Part shown: one piece after another, positions 50,121 through 61,559 of the stretch
How the letters are laid out: each line of letters begins with the position of its first letter
Position numbering within the stretch: position 1 is the first letter of the stretch
NCBI GenBank assembly: GCA_051294375.1
Contig: CM119264.1
Span: 22,386,709 to 22,450,708, forward strand
From: Paraspadella gotoi
Taxonomy: Eukaryota > Chaetognatha
DNA: 64,000 nucleotides
Direction: 5' to 3'
The notes under the pieces: model-generated
Told to the model about the DNA's origin: nothing
Database searches by the model: none
The model's input: only the letters and a program-made list of their open reading frames with translations
Translations under genes and position numbers: made by a program

Positions 50121-51077
50121 CGGACAAAAGAATAGACGTAGATCGACGCCAAACCGATCGCTCAACGTCGCCCTCGTGCGCGCAGCCGGCGTTCGACGTT
50201 CGCATTCGCATTCGCGACGCGACTGACGGATTGACGGACTGACCCAACGGATGCCACATTAACTTCTCGTCATCCCGACCCTCGCTTCTTCTTCCCCTTC
50301 CTCCTCCTCCTCCTTCTCCTCCTCCTCTGATCCCCCAAAAATTAGAAAACCCGACGTTTTGACCGAAATCGCTCCGGTTACTTCTTTTTTTTCTTTTTTT
50401 TTCTTTTTTTTCGCAGAGGGAGAGAGGTTATGGAGAGCAGAGTGAGAGAGAGGTGAGAGAAGATAAGCATAAAGGCGTGGTGTAGCGAGAATGAAGTTTA
50501 AAGGAGTTAGGGTGAGGAAGAAAAACCTATTTTCCTCCCTCGGTGACTCGTCGCCGTCCAATTTTCACTCAACCACCCGGACGGACTTTTTTTCCATCGC
50601 AGCTTACCAATTTCCCGTTCTTTCACTGCTTTAATTTAAGACGGTCACGGTTTTCTAAAGGGGATAGGCAATATTGAGACGGGTCTTTTTTCTATATTCT
50701 CATTCAGTTCTCCTTCTCGCCTTTATTTCCCCCGACGAAATTTAGCCGGCGTTCTAAAAACGCGATATGCTATCACCCATACCCATTTCACTACCTTATT
50801 TTCCCGCTACTGTAAACTCTGCGTTGATGGAGGAACATACTACATCACCAAAAGATATTCTCCGTCTTCTCCTCCATCTTTGCAAAAACAGCATTCCATC
50901 CTTCTTTCTTCCCCCATCTCTTTCCCCATCGCCCCACCATTATTCCCCCTACGGGGAGACCTCACCATCGGTTCCATTTCTTAGATTATTGAGTCCGCCG
51001 CCTAGAAGCAATTTTCTTCCCAATTTTTCGGTGTGATCTTCAAGACGTGTATAAGCCCCCTGTAAACATCTAATATT
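50121..51077. other. Mixed DNA; possible CpG-rich promoter
   Basis: 50,150-50,260 is rich in CG words (CGTTCGACG, CGCATTCGCATTCGCG). 50,280-50,330 is CCTCCT-rich. No exon was recognised. Confidence 0.3.
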
Positions 51078-51179
51078 ATGGTTGCCCTCGTCGCCGCCGC
51101 CGCCTCCGCCTGTCTCAGCAGCGACGTGACAACGCAAGCCGCCGTTGCTGCTGACGACGCTCCGAAATCGCCGCCGTAG
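51078..51179 (+). CDS. 33-codon ORF with signal-like start
   Basis: ATG at 51,078 opens MVALVAAAASACLSS, a hydrophobic Ala-rich start resembling a signal peptide, then an Ala/Asp-rich tail ending KSPP and TAG. GC content is high. The minus strand is also open here (50,949-51,188), so coding status is uncertain. Confidence 0.22.
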   Translation: MVALVAAAASACLSSDVTTQAAVAADDAPKSPP

Positions 51180-51339
51180 AGAGCACAAGGAGGGAAAAAA
51201 CTACGCGGAAAAGACGCAGAAACTCGACCGTGAACGAATTTGGCGAAATTTCGATGAAAAACTCTGTTTGCCGAGAGCAGGTTTGGTCGTCAGCGCGGTG
51301 AAAGGCTCAGAGGTCTTGATATCAATGGGATATATATTT

Positions 51340-51905
51340 TGAAAACGATTTTTTTTTTGGCAATGCCAATTTTTTTAAAGTTTTTTGGCTAAGACTTACG
51401 TCCCGTGGTTTCTGTTTTTGCGATGTCGTTCTTTCTCGAAAATTACGCAACAAAAAGACGCTCGTAGGATTGCATTGATTAGCAGATATTGATTTTTATC
51501 ATTGATCGATTAAAATATATTAAGAGAATCAGAATATTAATATATTGTATACATATTATAATATTATATATAATTATAGTATTTCATGTATTCCCGATAT
51601 AATTTTAAATGAGAGTAGGTCCTTCTATGTTATTTTCTTAGGGTATGAAGTATAGCCTGTCAAAAGTTCATGGCGTAGATTGATTGTTTATTGAATTTAT
51701 TTGATTTTTATTATTAGCGTTTTTCCCAATTTAATAGGAAACGCGTTTACTCGATTACATTTTATTTGTTCCATGAAGGCAAAAAAGATTAATTTTTTTT
51801 TTAAATTTTAAAAGTTAATACATATTCGTTTTTGCTCTTTACGTTAAATTGAAATTGGCCTTGAGCGTTTTTCAAAAGCGTATCATAGTTTTTAAATTTT
51901 TGAAT
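51340..51905. other. AT-rich DNA without a visible gene
   Basis: TATA-rich and poly-T tracts; nothing recognised. Confidence 0.4.
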
Positions 51906-51909
51906 GGAG

Positions 51910-52115
51910 TTATTTTTTAGGTTAAAGATTAGGAGGTTAAGCAATGAGGATTTAGGTTAAGGGTTAGATTAGGGCAATTGATTAAGTTAGGGATTAAGGT
52001 TAGAGTTTAAAGTAGGGAATATTTGGTTATGGATCTTAGTTAAGGAGTAAGGATTGAAAATATGAATTAAGTTCAAGTTAAAATTTAAGGTTAGGATTAA
52101 GGTCAGGTATTAATA
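51910..52115 (+). repeat. Degenerate telomere-like tract
   Basis: TTAGG/GGTTAA-type words recur irregularly (TTTAGGTTAAGGGTTAGATT, AAGGTTAGAGTTTAAAG) over about 200 bases. They resemble a decayed interstitial telomere array or simple-sequence drift. Confidence 0.4.
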
Positions 52116-52316
52116 ATTTAGTTTTAACGAGTTGTTAGAGATAAAACGAAAAATTTTCGTTGCAACAACAAGTGAATTATAATAGAATAAGAGTGAAAAC
52201 AGAAATGGGGATCGTTCGAGAAAATAGTGCCATCTTTTAGATCGCAAGACAAATGATTATTAATCATTGAACTCGAGAAAACTGCAGTTCTTGGAAATGG
52301 AACATCGGACAATCAG

Positions 52317-52339
52317 TTTTTTTTTTTTTTTTTTTTTTT
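52317..52339. repeat. Poly-T run
   Basis: Twenty-three consecutive T residues. Confidence 0.9.
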
Positions 52340-52603
52340 GACTAAGAAGTCGACTCAACTTGACAGTTTCTTGTTTCTGGTCACTCGAATCACTCGGTCA
52401 CTTTCGTCACAAAGTCCCTTTTCGGTCCTTTTCTCTCCTCCTTTTTTTTCATATTAAGTATTAAGTATTAAGCATTTTCCAAAGCTCTAAAAACTTTATC
52501 TAGTATGATAATTGCATGAATTCGTTATAAACTACCAAAAAAAAAATAGCAAAACAAACTTTACAAGAACCGAAGGCATCTTCTATAGCATGGAATCCTT
52601 TGC

Positions 52604-52775
52604 CATCTGCTCCTACCGCACCCCATCATCCTATGAAGGAAATAAAGAGAAGTTACTCTAGCACCTCGTTGCCATTAACGACGACGGTAGTCAATTAATG
52701 GCTAAACTAAGACCGATCTCTCGGCGACAATCGATGTGGATCCAGAATCTTCATCCTATGAGAAGCGGTCTGGAC
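52604..52775 (+). CDS. SELENBP1: SELENBP1-like exon 1 (partial)
   Basis: Reads YRTPSSYEGNKEKLL (family GYxTPLEAMKGPREK...), then an in-frame TAG, and in another frame ATIDVDPESSSYEK (family LATVDVDPKSPQY). The exact ends are unclear. Confidence 0.65.
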
Positions 52776-52866
52776 CGGGAGTGTGTTTGATGATTTGTCG
52801 TAGCATAAATTATTACATTTTATCCTTTTTAATACAAAAAAAATATTATTTTTTTTTTCATTCCAG

Positions 52867-53061
52867 TGCTTCACATGCTGTGGACTTCCCTCATGTCGGT
52901 CCGATGAGGTCCATCATTCAGGCTGGAACACCTGGTTCCAGCTGTTTTGGCGACTTCGAGCAAAAGCCGCAAACAAGTTTAGTGCTCCCGACGCTGAGCT
53001 CGACCGCCGTCTACATCGTCGACGTAGGCGCCGATCCGCTTAAGGCCCCAACGTTCATAAG
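52867..53061 (+). CDS. SELENBP1: SELENBP1-like exon 2
   Basis: Acceptor TTTCATTCCAG, donor GTGATC. DEVHHSGWNTC is nearly the family signature DELHHSGWNTCSSCFGD. A frame change in ACCTGGTTCC (about 52,932) separates it from SSCFGDFEQKPQ and YIVDVGADPLKAP. Confidence 0.8.
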
Positions 53062-53579
53062 GTGATCTAGAATGGGATAAAATTGAAGAGACAGTTGATA
53101 ATTGTTATGTGTAGTTGACAGAACCGGTCAAATATAAGCATGTCCCTGAGCTTCGGATCAGGGCTTGTAACACCGTTTTCTGCTAGGCGACCACCGGCTA
53201 AGAACCCCGGACCGTGTGTGTGTAGGAGGCGAATGACTTGCCGTCCGCATCAGATGGGCCGCTGGATTGAACGGTTGGTGGGATTTAGTCCACCATAAAA
53301 TGTTGATTAATAGAAGTTTAAAACACAATAAAAATTATTCCATTCAATCGAATAATAGGTCGCGTCTCAGATCTTATGTTTTTCGGAGAAACAGGCAAAG
53401 ACAGAAGAGACAAAGACAGAAGTGGAAGAGAAGAGAAGAAGGAGCAGCAGAAAGAGGCAAAGACGAGAAAAAAAATTTTTTTAGCTCAAAAACAAAGAAT
53501 CGGATAACAATTAACCATGCAAACGCGACGCAGTATTTAAACGCCTATTATTAAAACGTTCCTGCTTTATCTTTGCCAG

Positions 53580-53755
53580 GTCATCGGAACCTTACGGACA
53601 AGGGACTTCATGGACTTCGCTCGCCCCACACTGCCTCACTGTTGGCTCGGGAGAGGTTCATGATCAGTTGCATGGGCGACGCGAACAACGACGCGCCATT
53701 GCGGCTTTCTGCTTTGATGGTGAAACTTTGAACCAATGGAGAATGGATCACATCC
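53580..53755 (+). CDS. SELENBP1: SELENBP1-like exon 3
   Basis: Acceptor TCTTTGCCAG, likely donor GTAACG. FMISCMGDANND matches family VMISSLGDxxGN, and GFLL followed after one extra T by DGETL matches GGFVLLDGETF. Confidence 0.7.
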
Positions 53756-54657
53756 TGTAACGGGATCGAGAAAACTAAAAGATTATACACTTTTAAATTT
53801 TACATCATCTGTATCAATAAATGTTACTGATGGTAGATAAAATTACAGCATTGGACAAGAAATAGGGCATAGAATGTTCCATGATGAAAAAGGAAGCTTC
53901 ACAGTAAATTTTGTCACTTATAATAAATAATATAATTAAATAATATTATTGAGGATTTTATTCGTAACGCCTCGTGCAGCGAGCTACGTGTTTCTGACTG
54001 CTATTTATAAGAACAAAAGAATGAAATTTTAGTATATTTATTTGTAGCTAGACATTACATGAGCGTGAACGTGAAGCAAGTAAGAAGGGAGACATAAAAG
54101 CAAGTCGAAGGGAGACATAAAGCAATCAATGGGAGACTATTTCTAAAGATACAAAAAAAAAAGAACTTTATTAAAAATAGTCAACTTTAAGGCTTAACCA
54201 TAAAGATTACAAAATATCATTAAATGCCTACGACCGTCAACGAATCATTGGCGTAACTTATCCTCTTTAGTTTCTAGGGTAAGCACATCTCTTTTTATAT
54301 CTTTAGTTATAGGTACAATCATAAGGACTAACCAATCAGCAGAGCGACGGTTTTAAAATACTTGATCAATCAGAATACTCTAAGCAACAAAAATACGAGA
54401 TTCAATAATAAAAAGCGATCAAACAAGCGCGAGAACATCTGCTAACAAATAAAAAATTAACAAATATAATAATTTGCTTGCCTAGCTGAGCATCTTAAAG
54501 ACCCTCTTCCAGAAAATATACAGGAGTGAAATACATTTCCTCCTATTTAAAAAGTAAATTGAAGTTTTATTTGGTATTAGCAATGAAATACATAATTAGT
54601 CAATTAGTGATTCCAAAATTATCTTTTATTCCTAACATTTCAATCAAATCTCATCAG

Positions 54658-54778
54658 CTTCCGTACCAGCGCGATGCAATGGGCTACGACTACTTGGTAC
54701 CAACCCTACCACAACGTCATGCATCAGTTCCGAAGGGAGTTCCTCAAAGCCTTTTCAAACGGGCTTCGATCCAAACAC
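54658..54778 (+). CDS. SELENBP1: SELENBP1-like exon 4
   Basis: Acceptor CTCATCAG, donor GTGAGA. MGYDY, then after one extra base WYQPYHNVM, matches the family's LGYDFWYQPRHNVM. The end resembles DGFNPxxV, frame-shifted. Confidence 0.75.
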
Positions 54779-54997
54779 GTGAGAAGTAAATATGCAAATT
54801 GCACGTGTGGGATTGGAAAGAAATGAAAGCACGTTCAGGGTCAGAAAAACTCGAAAAAAAATTCTTCTGAACAATAATTGCATAAATATATTGAAAATAT
54901 TGCACATAATTATTATTAACTAATTTACTTGACAATTGATATATAAACGAAAAAATTTGAAAAAAAAAATAATACTATCACCAAAATCTCCTTTCAG

Positions 54998-55160
54998 GAA
55001 ATCCCGAATCTCGCGCCCTGAAGGTCTGCCGTCCCCCTTGAATTACGTTTCCTTCACAACCCAAAGGCCGACTGAAGGTTCGTTGGTTGTGCCACTCATC
55101 TTCAGTGTTTCGTTTCTTTAAAGACTGGAGACAAGTGGCGAGCGCAGAAAATTGGTGCCT
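54998..55160 (+). CDS. SELENBP1: SELENBP1-like exon 5
   Basis: Acceptor TCCTTTCAG. Contains LPLE(I), a disrupted RFLHNP region and SSSVFRFFKDWRQ, matching the family's CALSSTIQRFYK region. At least two frame changes. Confidence 0.65.
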
Positions 55161-55672
55161 GTAAATTTCAATATGTTTATTATTATTATTTTTGATTGTA
55201 CCAATTTCTTTTAAAAGATATTAAACAAATATTCTTAAAATCTTTGAGTCACTAACATCTCACAAAAACCAAAAAATTGGCCGTATTATGTTTAGGGTTC
55301 AGTTATTCCTTGATCAATGGTAAAATTCGTGGTCCTTTGAGAAACGCACACCACTCACTTTCATCCTAACATAATAGATTTGATTAACCTCTTTGGGAGC
55401 TCCTGCCTGCCATAATGGCGTTCATTGATTGATTCATTAATTGATTATCACAAAGCAGTCCTCTTCATGCTCCTGCATTAAGCAACAAGTGAATGAATGG
55501 CAAAGATGGTACATTTGATAAAGAGAGCTGCGGTCATACCCCTCAGACATTAATATTTTTGCTGAAGCGGTCGTCTTTAAAGTTGCCTTTCACTTACAAA
55601 TCCGCTTTTTAGTAATACTGATAATTTTATTTATCTGTAAAAATTTGTGCTTTTTTTATGGACATTCATCAG

Positions 55673-55823
55673 GTAATACAAGTACAACCCAAGACAGTTT
55701 CTGGCGTGGGCGTTCCCCAAATGCCCGCCTCATCACAGATATTCTCATCTCTCTTGACGATCGGTTCCTGTATTGAGTAATTGGCTGCATGGGATATCGC
55801 CAACTATGACATTTTCTGAACAC
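55673..55823 (+). CDS. SELENBP1: SELENBP1-like exon 6
   Basis: Acceptor CATTCATCAG, donor GTAGGA. VIQVQPKTVSG, QMP, LITDILISLDDRFLY and, after a small loss, SNWLHGDI match the most conserved C-terminal propeller blades of the family. Confidence 0.8.
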
Positions 55824-55904
55824 GTAGGAATATGAATCGTTATTACAAAGTTTAAATCATGTTAATTCATCTTAAAATAGATGAGGCATCATTTTGTTCC
55901 ACAG

Positions 55905-56034
55905 GAAAATCCGAAGCTTGGTTAGGACAGATTTTATTTTTGGCGGCCTGTTGGCACCTGATGCCAACAATACCTGTTAAGGACGGAGGATTCCAGAAAG
56001 TGCTGATATTCCACCTCCAGTTTTGCATCAAGCG
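55905..56034 (+). CDS. SELENBP1: SELENBP1-like exon 7, degenerate
   Basis: Acceptor TTCCACAG and a perfect donor GTGAGT. NPKL followed by a frame-shifted GQIFLGGL-like stretch resembles the family's PRLTGQLFLGGS. The rest is not alignable by eye. Confidence 0.5.
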
Positions 56035-56198
56035 GTGAGTTTTTCATTGCAGACAGCAGCCTTAAAAATGTCTTGATCTGATTTCCATGTTTCGGCGTTC
56101 GAGAGGTCGGCGTCGACCAACACGAGTAGGCGGGTCCAGAAGCAATGACGGTCGATTCAATCATCTACGCTTGGTGATAGTTCACGTGAATTCAAGTA

Positions 56199-56380
56199 AG
56201 CAGCTTTTAGGTCGGTCCAGGTCCTTGAAGGAAGAGTTGGCAGCAGCAGCAGGACTGAACAAGGAAAAATTAGAGACAGAGTTAAATATTAAGATATTAG
56301 AGATTAGAACAGAAAGAGAAGCAAGGAGAGTGTTCAAGGAGGAAAGGCCCAGAAAGAAGACCCAGCAGAAGGAGGGATAG
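56199..56380 (+). CDS. Charged coiled-coil-like ORF, uncertain
   Basis: End of a 97-codon frame reads KEELAAAAGLNKEKLETELN, then ILEIRTEREARRVFKEER, and stops at 56,380. The heptad-like Leu/Ile pattern suggests a coiled coil. It resembles tails of some MADF/Myb-type transposon-derived proteins, but I cannot assign it. Confidence 0.25.
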
Positions 56381-56389
56381 AGATTCAAT

Positions 56390-57284
56390 AATTAATCAAT
56401 CAATTACTGTTACATCATAATAAATTATTATTACATCATAATGAATTATTGTATTACATTATTAATTCAATTTAGCTATTTACATACTATAACATTAATA
56501 ATTCGTTATCGCATCAATCATTGTTAAAAACAATTAGTGATTTACTTAACCCCTGAAATTATATAATTTTTTTTATCCATCTATATAATTTTTTTTTTAT
56601 TAGGAGGATTTGTCTCTTACTTTTCATAAGCATTTCCCTTAGTTCTATAAAATTTGCCTCTTCTCTTTCACCCACTAGACTTTACTTGCATGCTTTATAA
56701 CAAAATAATAATTTTTTATATGTTTTTAGTTTTTATTAAATCAAAAAGCATTGTATTGCATCAATGCATTTTAATTTCAATAAAAATATCAAGTAGCAAG
56801 TTTAGCAAAGTATTAGTGCCGCAGTTGATTACATTATTCGCACCACTGGTTCGTTTTTTTTCCGGATTTTTTTATAATTTTCGTGATAGTAACGCTGGCT
56901 AGATCTCTATACTTTAATATCTTATCCCAAAACGAGAACCTCTTTGCATGTCAAATCTAAAGTAAGTGCTCTTAGATATGTTTCTAGAAAAAAATGTACA
57001 GGCCTCTTTTTTAATGTCTCTTACCCTATTAATTCTGTTATGTATTAGCTAATGTAAAAGCATGCAATTTAAAGTGATGCGAGATTTAGTGCGTAACAAT
57101 GTTCATGCGGCAATATATTGCTCGGCAATCAGATATTTAATTATTTCTATTTTGAAAAATATGAAAACAAGTTTGAGCAACACAAGTCGGATCTTGCCTA
57201 TGAGAATCAGCGTAAAAAGCTTATCCGCATGAAAATATCATGAAGTTCTTTATGACTTTCGAATTAATCTCTCTCTTTTTTTTT
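56390..57284. other. AT-rich DNA without a visible gene
   Basis: ATTATTACATCATAAT-type words repeat near 56,405-56,460; nothing else recognised. Confidence 0.4.
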
Positions 57285-57427
57285 TTTCCCCGTTTTTTTT
57301 CTCATCCCCTTTTTTTATCTTTTCTCAATCAGGATTCCAATCAAGGGAATCCCAGTCTGCGTTCCCGTCCAATCAAGTTGGTGAATAAAAGAAAATTCTT
57401 ATTTCTCACTCGCCGGTCTCCCTCTCC

Positions 57428-57458
<31 letters not shown>

Positions 57459-57564
57459 AGATATTTTATCAAGCACGATTTTCTCCATGATTTCTGAAAT
57501 TTCTTTAGATATTTTCCCATGTCATCAGGACACACAAGAGAAAAACTCTGGAGGAGAGAGTGGA

Positions 57565-57599
<35 letters not shown>

Positions 57600-57960
57600 C
57601 AGCAGAAAGATAGAGAGCCGGAGAGAGACGACGGAGGAGAGAGAAAGAGAGAGAGAGAGAATCTTCTCTCCCCATTCAGATTTGTTGTCGCAATCATTGG
57701 CCAGCAAAGATTGCGTTTGGGTTTTTTCCCCTTTCGTCAGTCCATCTGCAAAAGAGGACGTCTTCACTACCACAATTACATAGTCTTCTTCTTTTTTAAG
57801 TAACGTTTCTTCCGATCCTCCCCTTATTTTCCTACACCCCCCCCCTCCGCCTCCCCCCTCCCGTCTCTCCTTACTTCCCCCTTTTCTCTCTCCTCGTTTT
57901 TCTGTGTTTTCGATTTATGGCTACTTGTCATTCGATTAAGAATTTATTGCCCATCATACC
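57285..57960 (+). repeat. Repeat C, copy 2
   Basis: Direct match to 47,745-48,530, shorter by about 110 bases, mainly in the GA tract. Confidence 0.8.
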
Positions 57961-58079
57961 TACGCGGGCTCCCTCTCCTACTCTTCTCGCCTACTAAGAC
58001 ATGCCCGTCGGATAGAGCTAGCAGCACAACGTTCGCGACCCGATGAGACTCTCCAAGACTAAACGATAATTTGAGCTAA

Positions 58080-58790
58080 TATGAAATAGGCTTTGAAGAG
58101 AATTGCCACCTCCTAAGAGAGGAAGAGAAGAGACAAGAGAAACGAACAAGAAAGACATTAGAATCGACAAGGAGAAGGACTCTCATGAAAGAGACAATAT
58201 AAGGGACAAAAGAAAGACAAAGAAAGGATTAAGGAAAGATCAAGAAAATGATCAAGAAAGATGGGCAGAGAAAGATAGAGATCATATATTAACTCAACAG
58301 GAAATCCACAATTCGTTTGTTCATTATTCCGCAGCTGTATATCTAATTGAGCAGAGTAGATATCAGCTTGAGTTGATCACTCCATCCCTGATTTTTACCC
58401 TTTGAATTCCTTTATCATTTGTCTACTATCACTTTATCCATGACGCCACATCACATTCATCATTTCCATGATCACTTAATTCCTGTCCCTCATTCCTAGA
58501 ATTCTTTTGGTACTCGTTTTGTTGAAGAGATGTCGAAGATGATTGAGACCTAAAATTTTATATCATTAAAATAATTCCCTCGCTTCCGTTCAAGCGCGCG
58601 CCTGGTTCTGGGAGACGAAAGAGTTAGACGTGAGGAAGGAGAAAGGATCATGAGGAGACTGAGGAGGAGGGAGAGAGCAGGGATGCATAGATGGAGGGCT
58701 GGTGAGGGGTCTATGAATCAAAGAGCTTCGCAGGGTGGAATTCTCTGGTGCTACGACGCATCCAGGGATTATCCAAATTTTAAACGACCT
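58080..58790. other. Purine-rich DNA; no supported gene
   Basis: A 100-codon frame at 58,103 is Lys/Glu/Asp-rich because the DNA is purine-rich. No motif supports it. Confidence 0.35.
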
Positions 58791-59450
58791 TCCTTCTCTT
58801 TATCTCTACTTCTTTCTTCTTTAATTATTCCCCCTCTCTAATTCTTCTTAAGATCTATCTCTACTTCTCTTTATCTCTACTTCTCTTCTATCTTCTCACT
58901 CTCTCCGTATTAATATTTTTCCTCCTCAAATTCCTACTTATCTATCCCTCTATCTTCTCTGGGTATCCTGTACTTTTCCTCTTTATCTTCTACTTCTCTT
59001 TAATATTTCCTCTCTATATTTCTTTTATCTCTATCTCTACTTCTCTGGGTCGTAGTCCTGTAGCTTCTCTTTGATCTTCACTTCTCTTTTAATCATCCTC
59101 TCTAATTCTGGAGGCGGGGAGTTAGGATATCGATATCTGTCTGAACTATATGGCTACGGAGGGAGACCCAAAGCCCGGAGCGTAATTGCTCATAAGCAGT
59201 TCGTCCTTTGTATCTCTACTTCTCTTATCTCTATCTCTCCTTTGAAGTACAGTCTGAACTAATCTTGAATCTCCTAATCTCTTTTTCATTCTTCTACCTT
59301 TCTTTTTCAGGTACTTGTCTATATTAGACTTGCTCTTATTTGACGTATCTCTACTTCTTCTTTCTATCATGCCTTTCGACTTTCTACGTGTATGAGATCT
59401 CCTACTTCTCTTTCTAGACGATAGAAAATTCAATCTACTTCTCTTCTTAA
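58791..59450. repeat. Degenerate CT-rich repeat array
   Basis: TCTCTACTTCTCTTTATCT-type units recur irregularly for about 650 bases. The Arg/Lys-rich minus-strand frame here is a by-product. Confidence 0.7.
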
Positions 59451-60800
59451 CCACAATGGATACAACATTTCTGATAAATAACTGTTACAAAAAATCCGGA
59501 TTGTCTTTTAATCTACCTGAATTTCCTTCATCTTTATAAATTTTTCCTCCTCTTCGATTCGAAAATTCTTCCGGATCTCCTTACTTCTTCGAATAACTTC
59601 TCTCCATTTGTTGCCCTTTCACATATTGGCCATTTAAAACTGCTGGTCCAGCTTAAATCTTTCACCTTTTTTTGATTCTAATTCTCGTTAGCTTTCCTTG
59701 ATTCAATCCTTCATTCAATATATAATTCGCCCCAGTCTTTTTCCACTAATTCGTTTAGTGATTCTCAGGACCATGGCAAATTCTCAATCTAAAATCATTG
59801 TGATATATCAAATTATGACGTCTCGAGAATTTCAGATGCTGGCTTCCATTTTTGGTGGTCTCCATACCTGTTGTCTTTAATTTCTTCTTTTCTGGCTTTT
59901 CGAAATAGCTTCGGTCGTCTATGGGAAAATATCGACCTTTCCATTTGCTCTCGTCCTCCATTTTACTAAACGCACATGCATCTTATATACAAGCCGATAA
60001 TTTGCTACTACAGGATGAATATTTGACTGTCCATTGCCTTTTTCCCACCTCGTCCGTGATGCGTTAACACTACGTCAGTATAACTCTTCTGCAAGTGAAT
60101 CCACTCGTGCCACCAACACAAACATCGGTTTCTCTCAAGTTCCTGCTCCGTTTTATTTTTTGAATATAAACTTACCATAGTCCTCCCGGCTACGCCTTCC
60201 AGACATTTTTTTGGCTTCTCTCTGGTTTCGTTTTGTCGGCATTTCTCCCTCTTCTTCCCAATTTGCGTTTATCCTTCTTTTCTTGATCTCGGATTAGAAT
60301 CAGACACTTTCACGTCTTGAAAACATATTTCCTAAGAAAGCGTCTTCATGACTGAAATATTTGTTTAACGTGTCAAACGATTTATCTAAACTTTTATGTA
60401 TAACATACTTAGTATTATAATACATAAATATAAATAGCTAAGTTTTTCTCTTCACCAATTTTTTCATCAAAGATTTTTGTATCTTGCGTTGCTGAGCATA
60501 TCTTAGCTTGTTTTCTCTCACTGTGCTCTGCTCACACCCATATCGATAATTTTTGCGTTACTGGTCGTATTATCCAAAACTTATATGAATAACCCATATC
60601 ACACTAAACAGAACATTATTATTTGATGAGTAAACGTGGAACAAAAATCGTTTAATAAATTCGCTGCCCATTGGAATGGTGACAATTCGTTAAAAATGGT
60701 CACGTCTTTGAATATGAACCAGCAGCTTCCAGCTCCCGCTGTTGCGAATATCTCTCTCTCCGCAAGGTCACAGGCGACTAAAAAGTTGACGTTCGCCCTG
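59451..60800. other. No supported gene
   Basis: T- and C-rich DNA to about 60,250, then AT-rich. Short frames only, none with recognisable motifs. Confidence 0.35.
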
Positions 60801-61243
60801 TTAAGTTTTGGACCGCACTGACAGTCCGGCTATAAGTTCGCGTCGTATGCTGTGAGATGTCCGAGAGTGGTGACCGTATCGACGCATGACTCCGCACGGC
60901 ACGATGACTGGACCTCTCGGACTGATTTCCGCCTGATCGAGACGCACCCGAGAGAGAGAGAGCGCAAGACTGAGCATGAGATCCCCTAGCCCACCTAATT
61001 CCCGCACCTGAGTGCCGATTCGCACCACCCCTTTCCCGATGAGCACCCCCTGTTCACGACCGTGACGAAGATGTGCGCACCCAACACAAACATTTGTTAG
61101 GTCAGAAAAACGCACCCACAAGCGACCTCGCCAATTGACGACGACGGCCATACTATCATGTTTGTTAGCAGAATAAGACATACAGGTCTCTCTCAGTTGA
61201 CAATATCTCTGGCACGATCTCTCACTCGACGGTGAATTTCAAG

Positions 61244-61285
61244 ATGGCGGTCCGAGAGGCATGTATCTGGGCCAAAGGACGTCAG
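61244..61285 (+). CDS. Possible first coding exon
   Basis: ATG in CAAGATGGCGG context opens a 14-codon frame MAVREACIWAKGRQ that ends exactly at a strong donor CAG/GTATGA. CAAGATGGCGGT is also a YY1-type core-promoter word, which often overlaps the first ATG in animal genes. Downstream exons were not found. Confidence 0.35.
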
Positions 61286-61559
61286 GTATGAGGCATTTTA
61301 TTACAACTAAATTGGTAGCGCGGCATGATAGTGGCGGATGAAAGAATGCTCTCAAGAATTACGCGGCACAAATTGTTGGAATAGGGATCAGAAATCGGAT
61401 GGAGTAGATGGAGAGGATGAACGTGAGCGAAAGCGAAGATGAAGAGAAGTAGAAGAGATATGAAGAGAAATGAGAATGAAATGGCGTGGAGAAATGAAAT
61501 GAATGGATGCATAATAAAGTACAATTTGACCTCTTAAGTCGTAACCTTGAATAACTAGA

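Larger units (their letters stand above)
52604..56034 (+). pseudogene. SELENBP1: Methanethiol oxidase / selenium-binding protein 1, disrupted
   Basis: In animals this cytosolic enzyme oxidises methanethiol to formaldehyde, hydrogen sulfide and hydrogen peroxide. Seven exons in order match the family: ATIDVDPESSSYEK, DEVHHSGWNTC, SSCFGDFEQKPQ, LVLPTLSS..YIVDVGADP, FMISCMGDANND, GFLL.DGETL, GYDY.WYQPYHNVM, SSSVFRFFKD, VIQVQPK, LITDILISLDDRFLY and SNWLHGDI.QYDI. Splice sites are mostly canonical. The pieces lie in different frames within exons (breaks near 52,655, 52,932, 53,720, 54,695, 55,030, 55,790), so no intact protein can be read. The last third, including the conserved HELRYPGGDCSSDIW end, was not found. 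Single-base shifts may be base-calling errors; the missing 3' part suggests truncation or a rearranged gene. Confidence 0.85.

Noticed and set aside
55934-56164. 76-codon minus-strand frame
   Set aside because: Antisense to the last SELENBP1-like exon and its downstream intron; no independent support.
58103-58405. 100-codon Lys/Glu/Asp-rich plus frame
   Set aside because: Low-complexity purine DNA; no motif or splice context.
59146-59454. 102-codon Arg/Lys/Ser-rich minus-strand frame
   Set aside because: By-product of the degenerate CT-rich array on the plus strand.
60801-61181. 126-codon minus-strand frame
   Set aside because: Lies in GC-richer promoter-like DNA next to the possible first exon; no recognisable domain and an unremarkable residue pattern.
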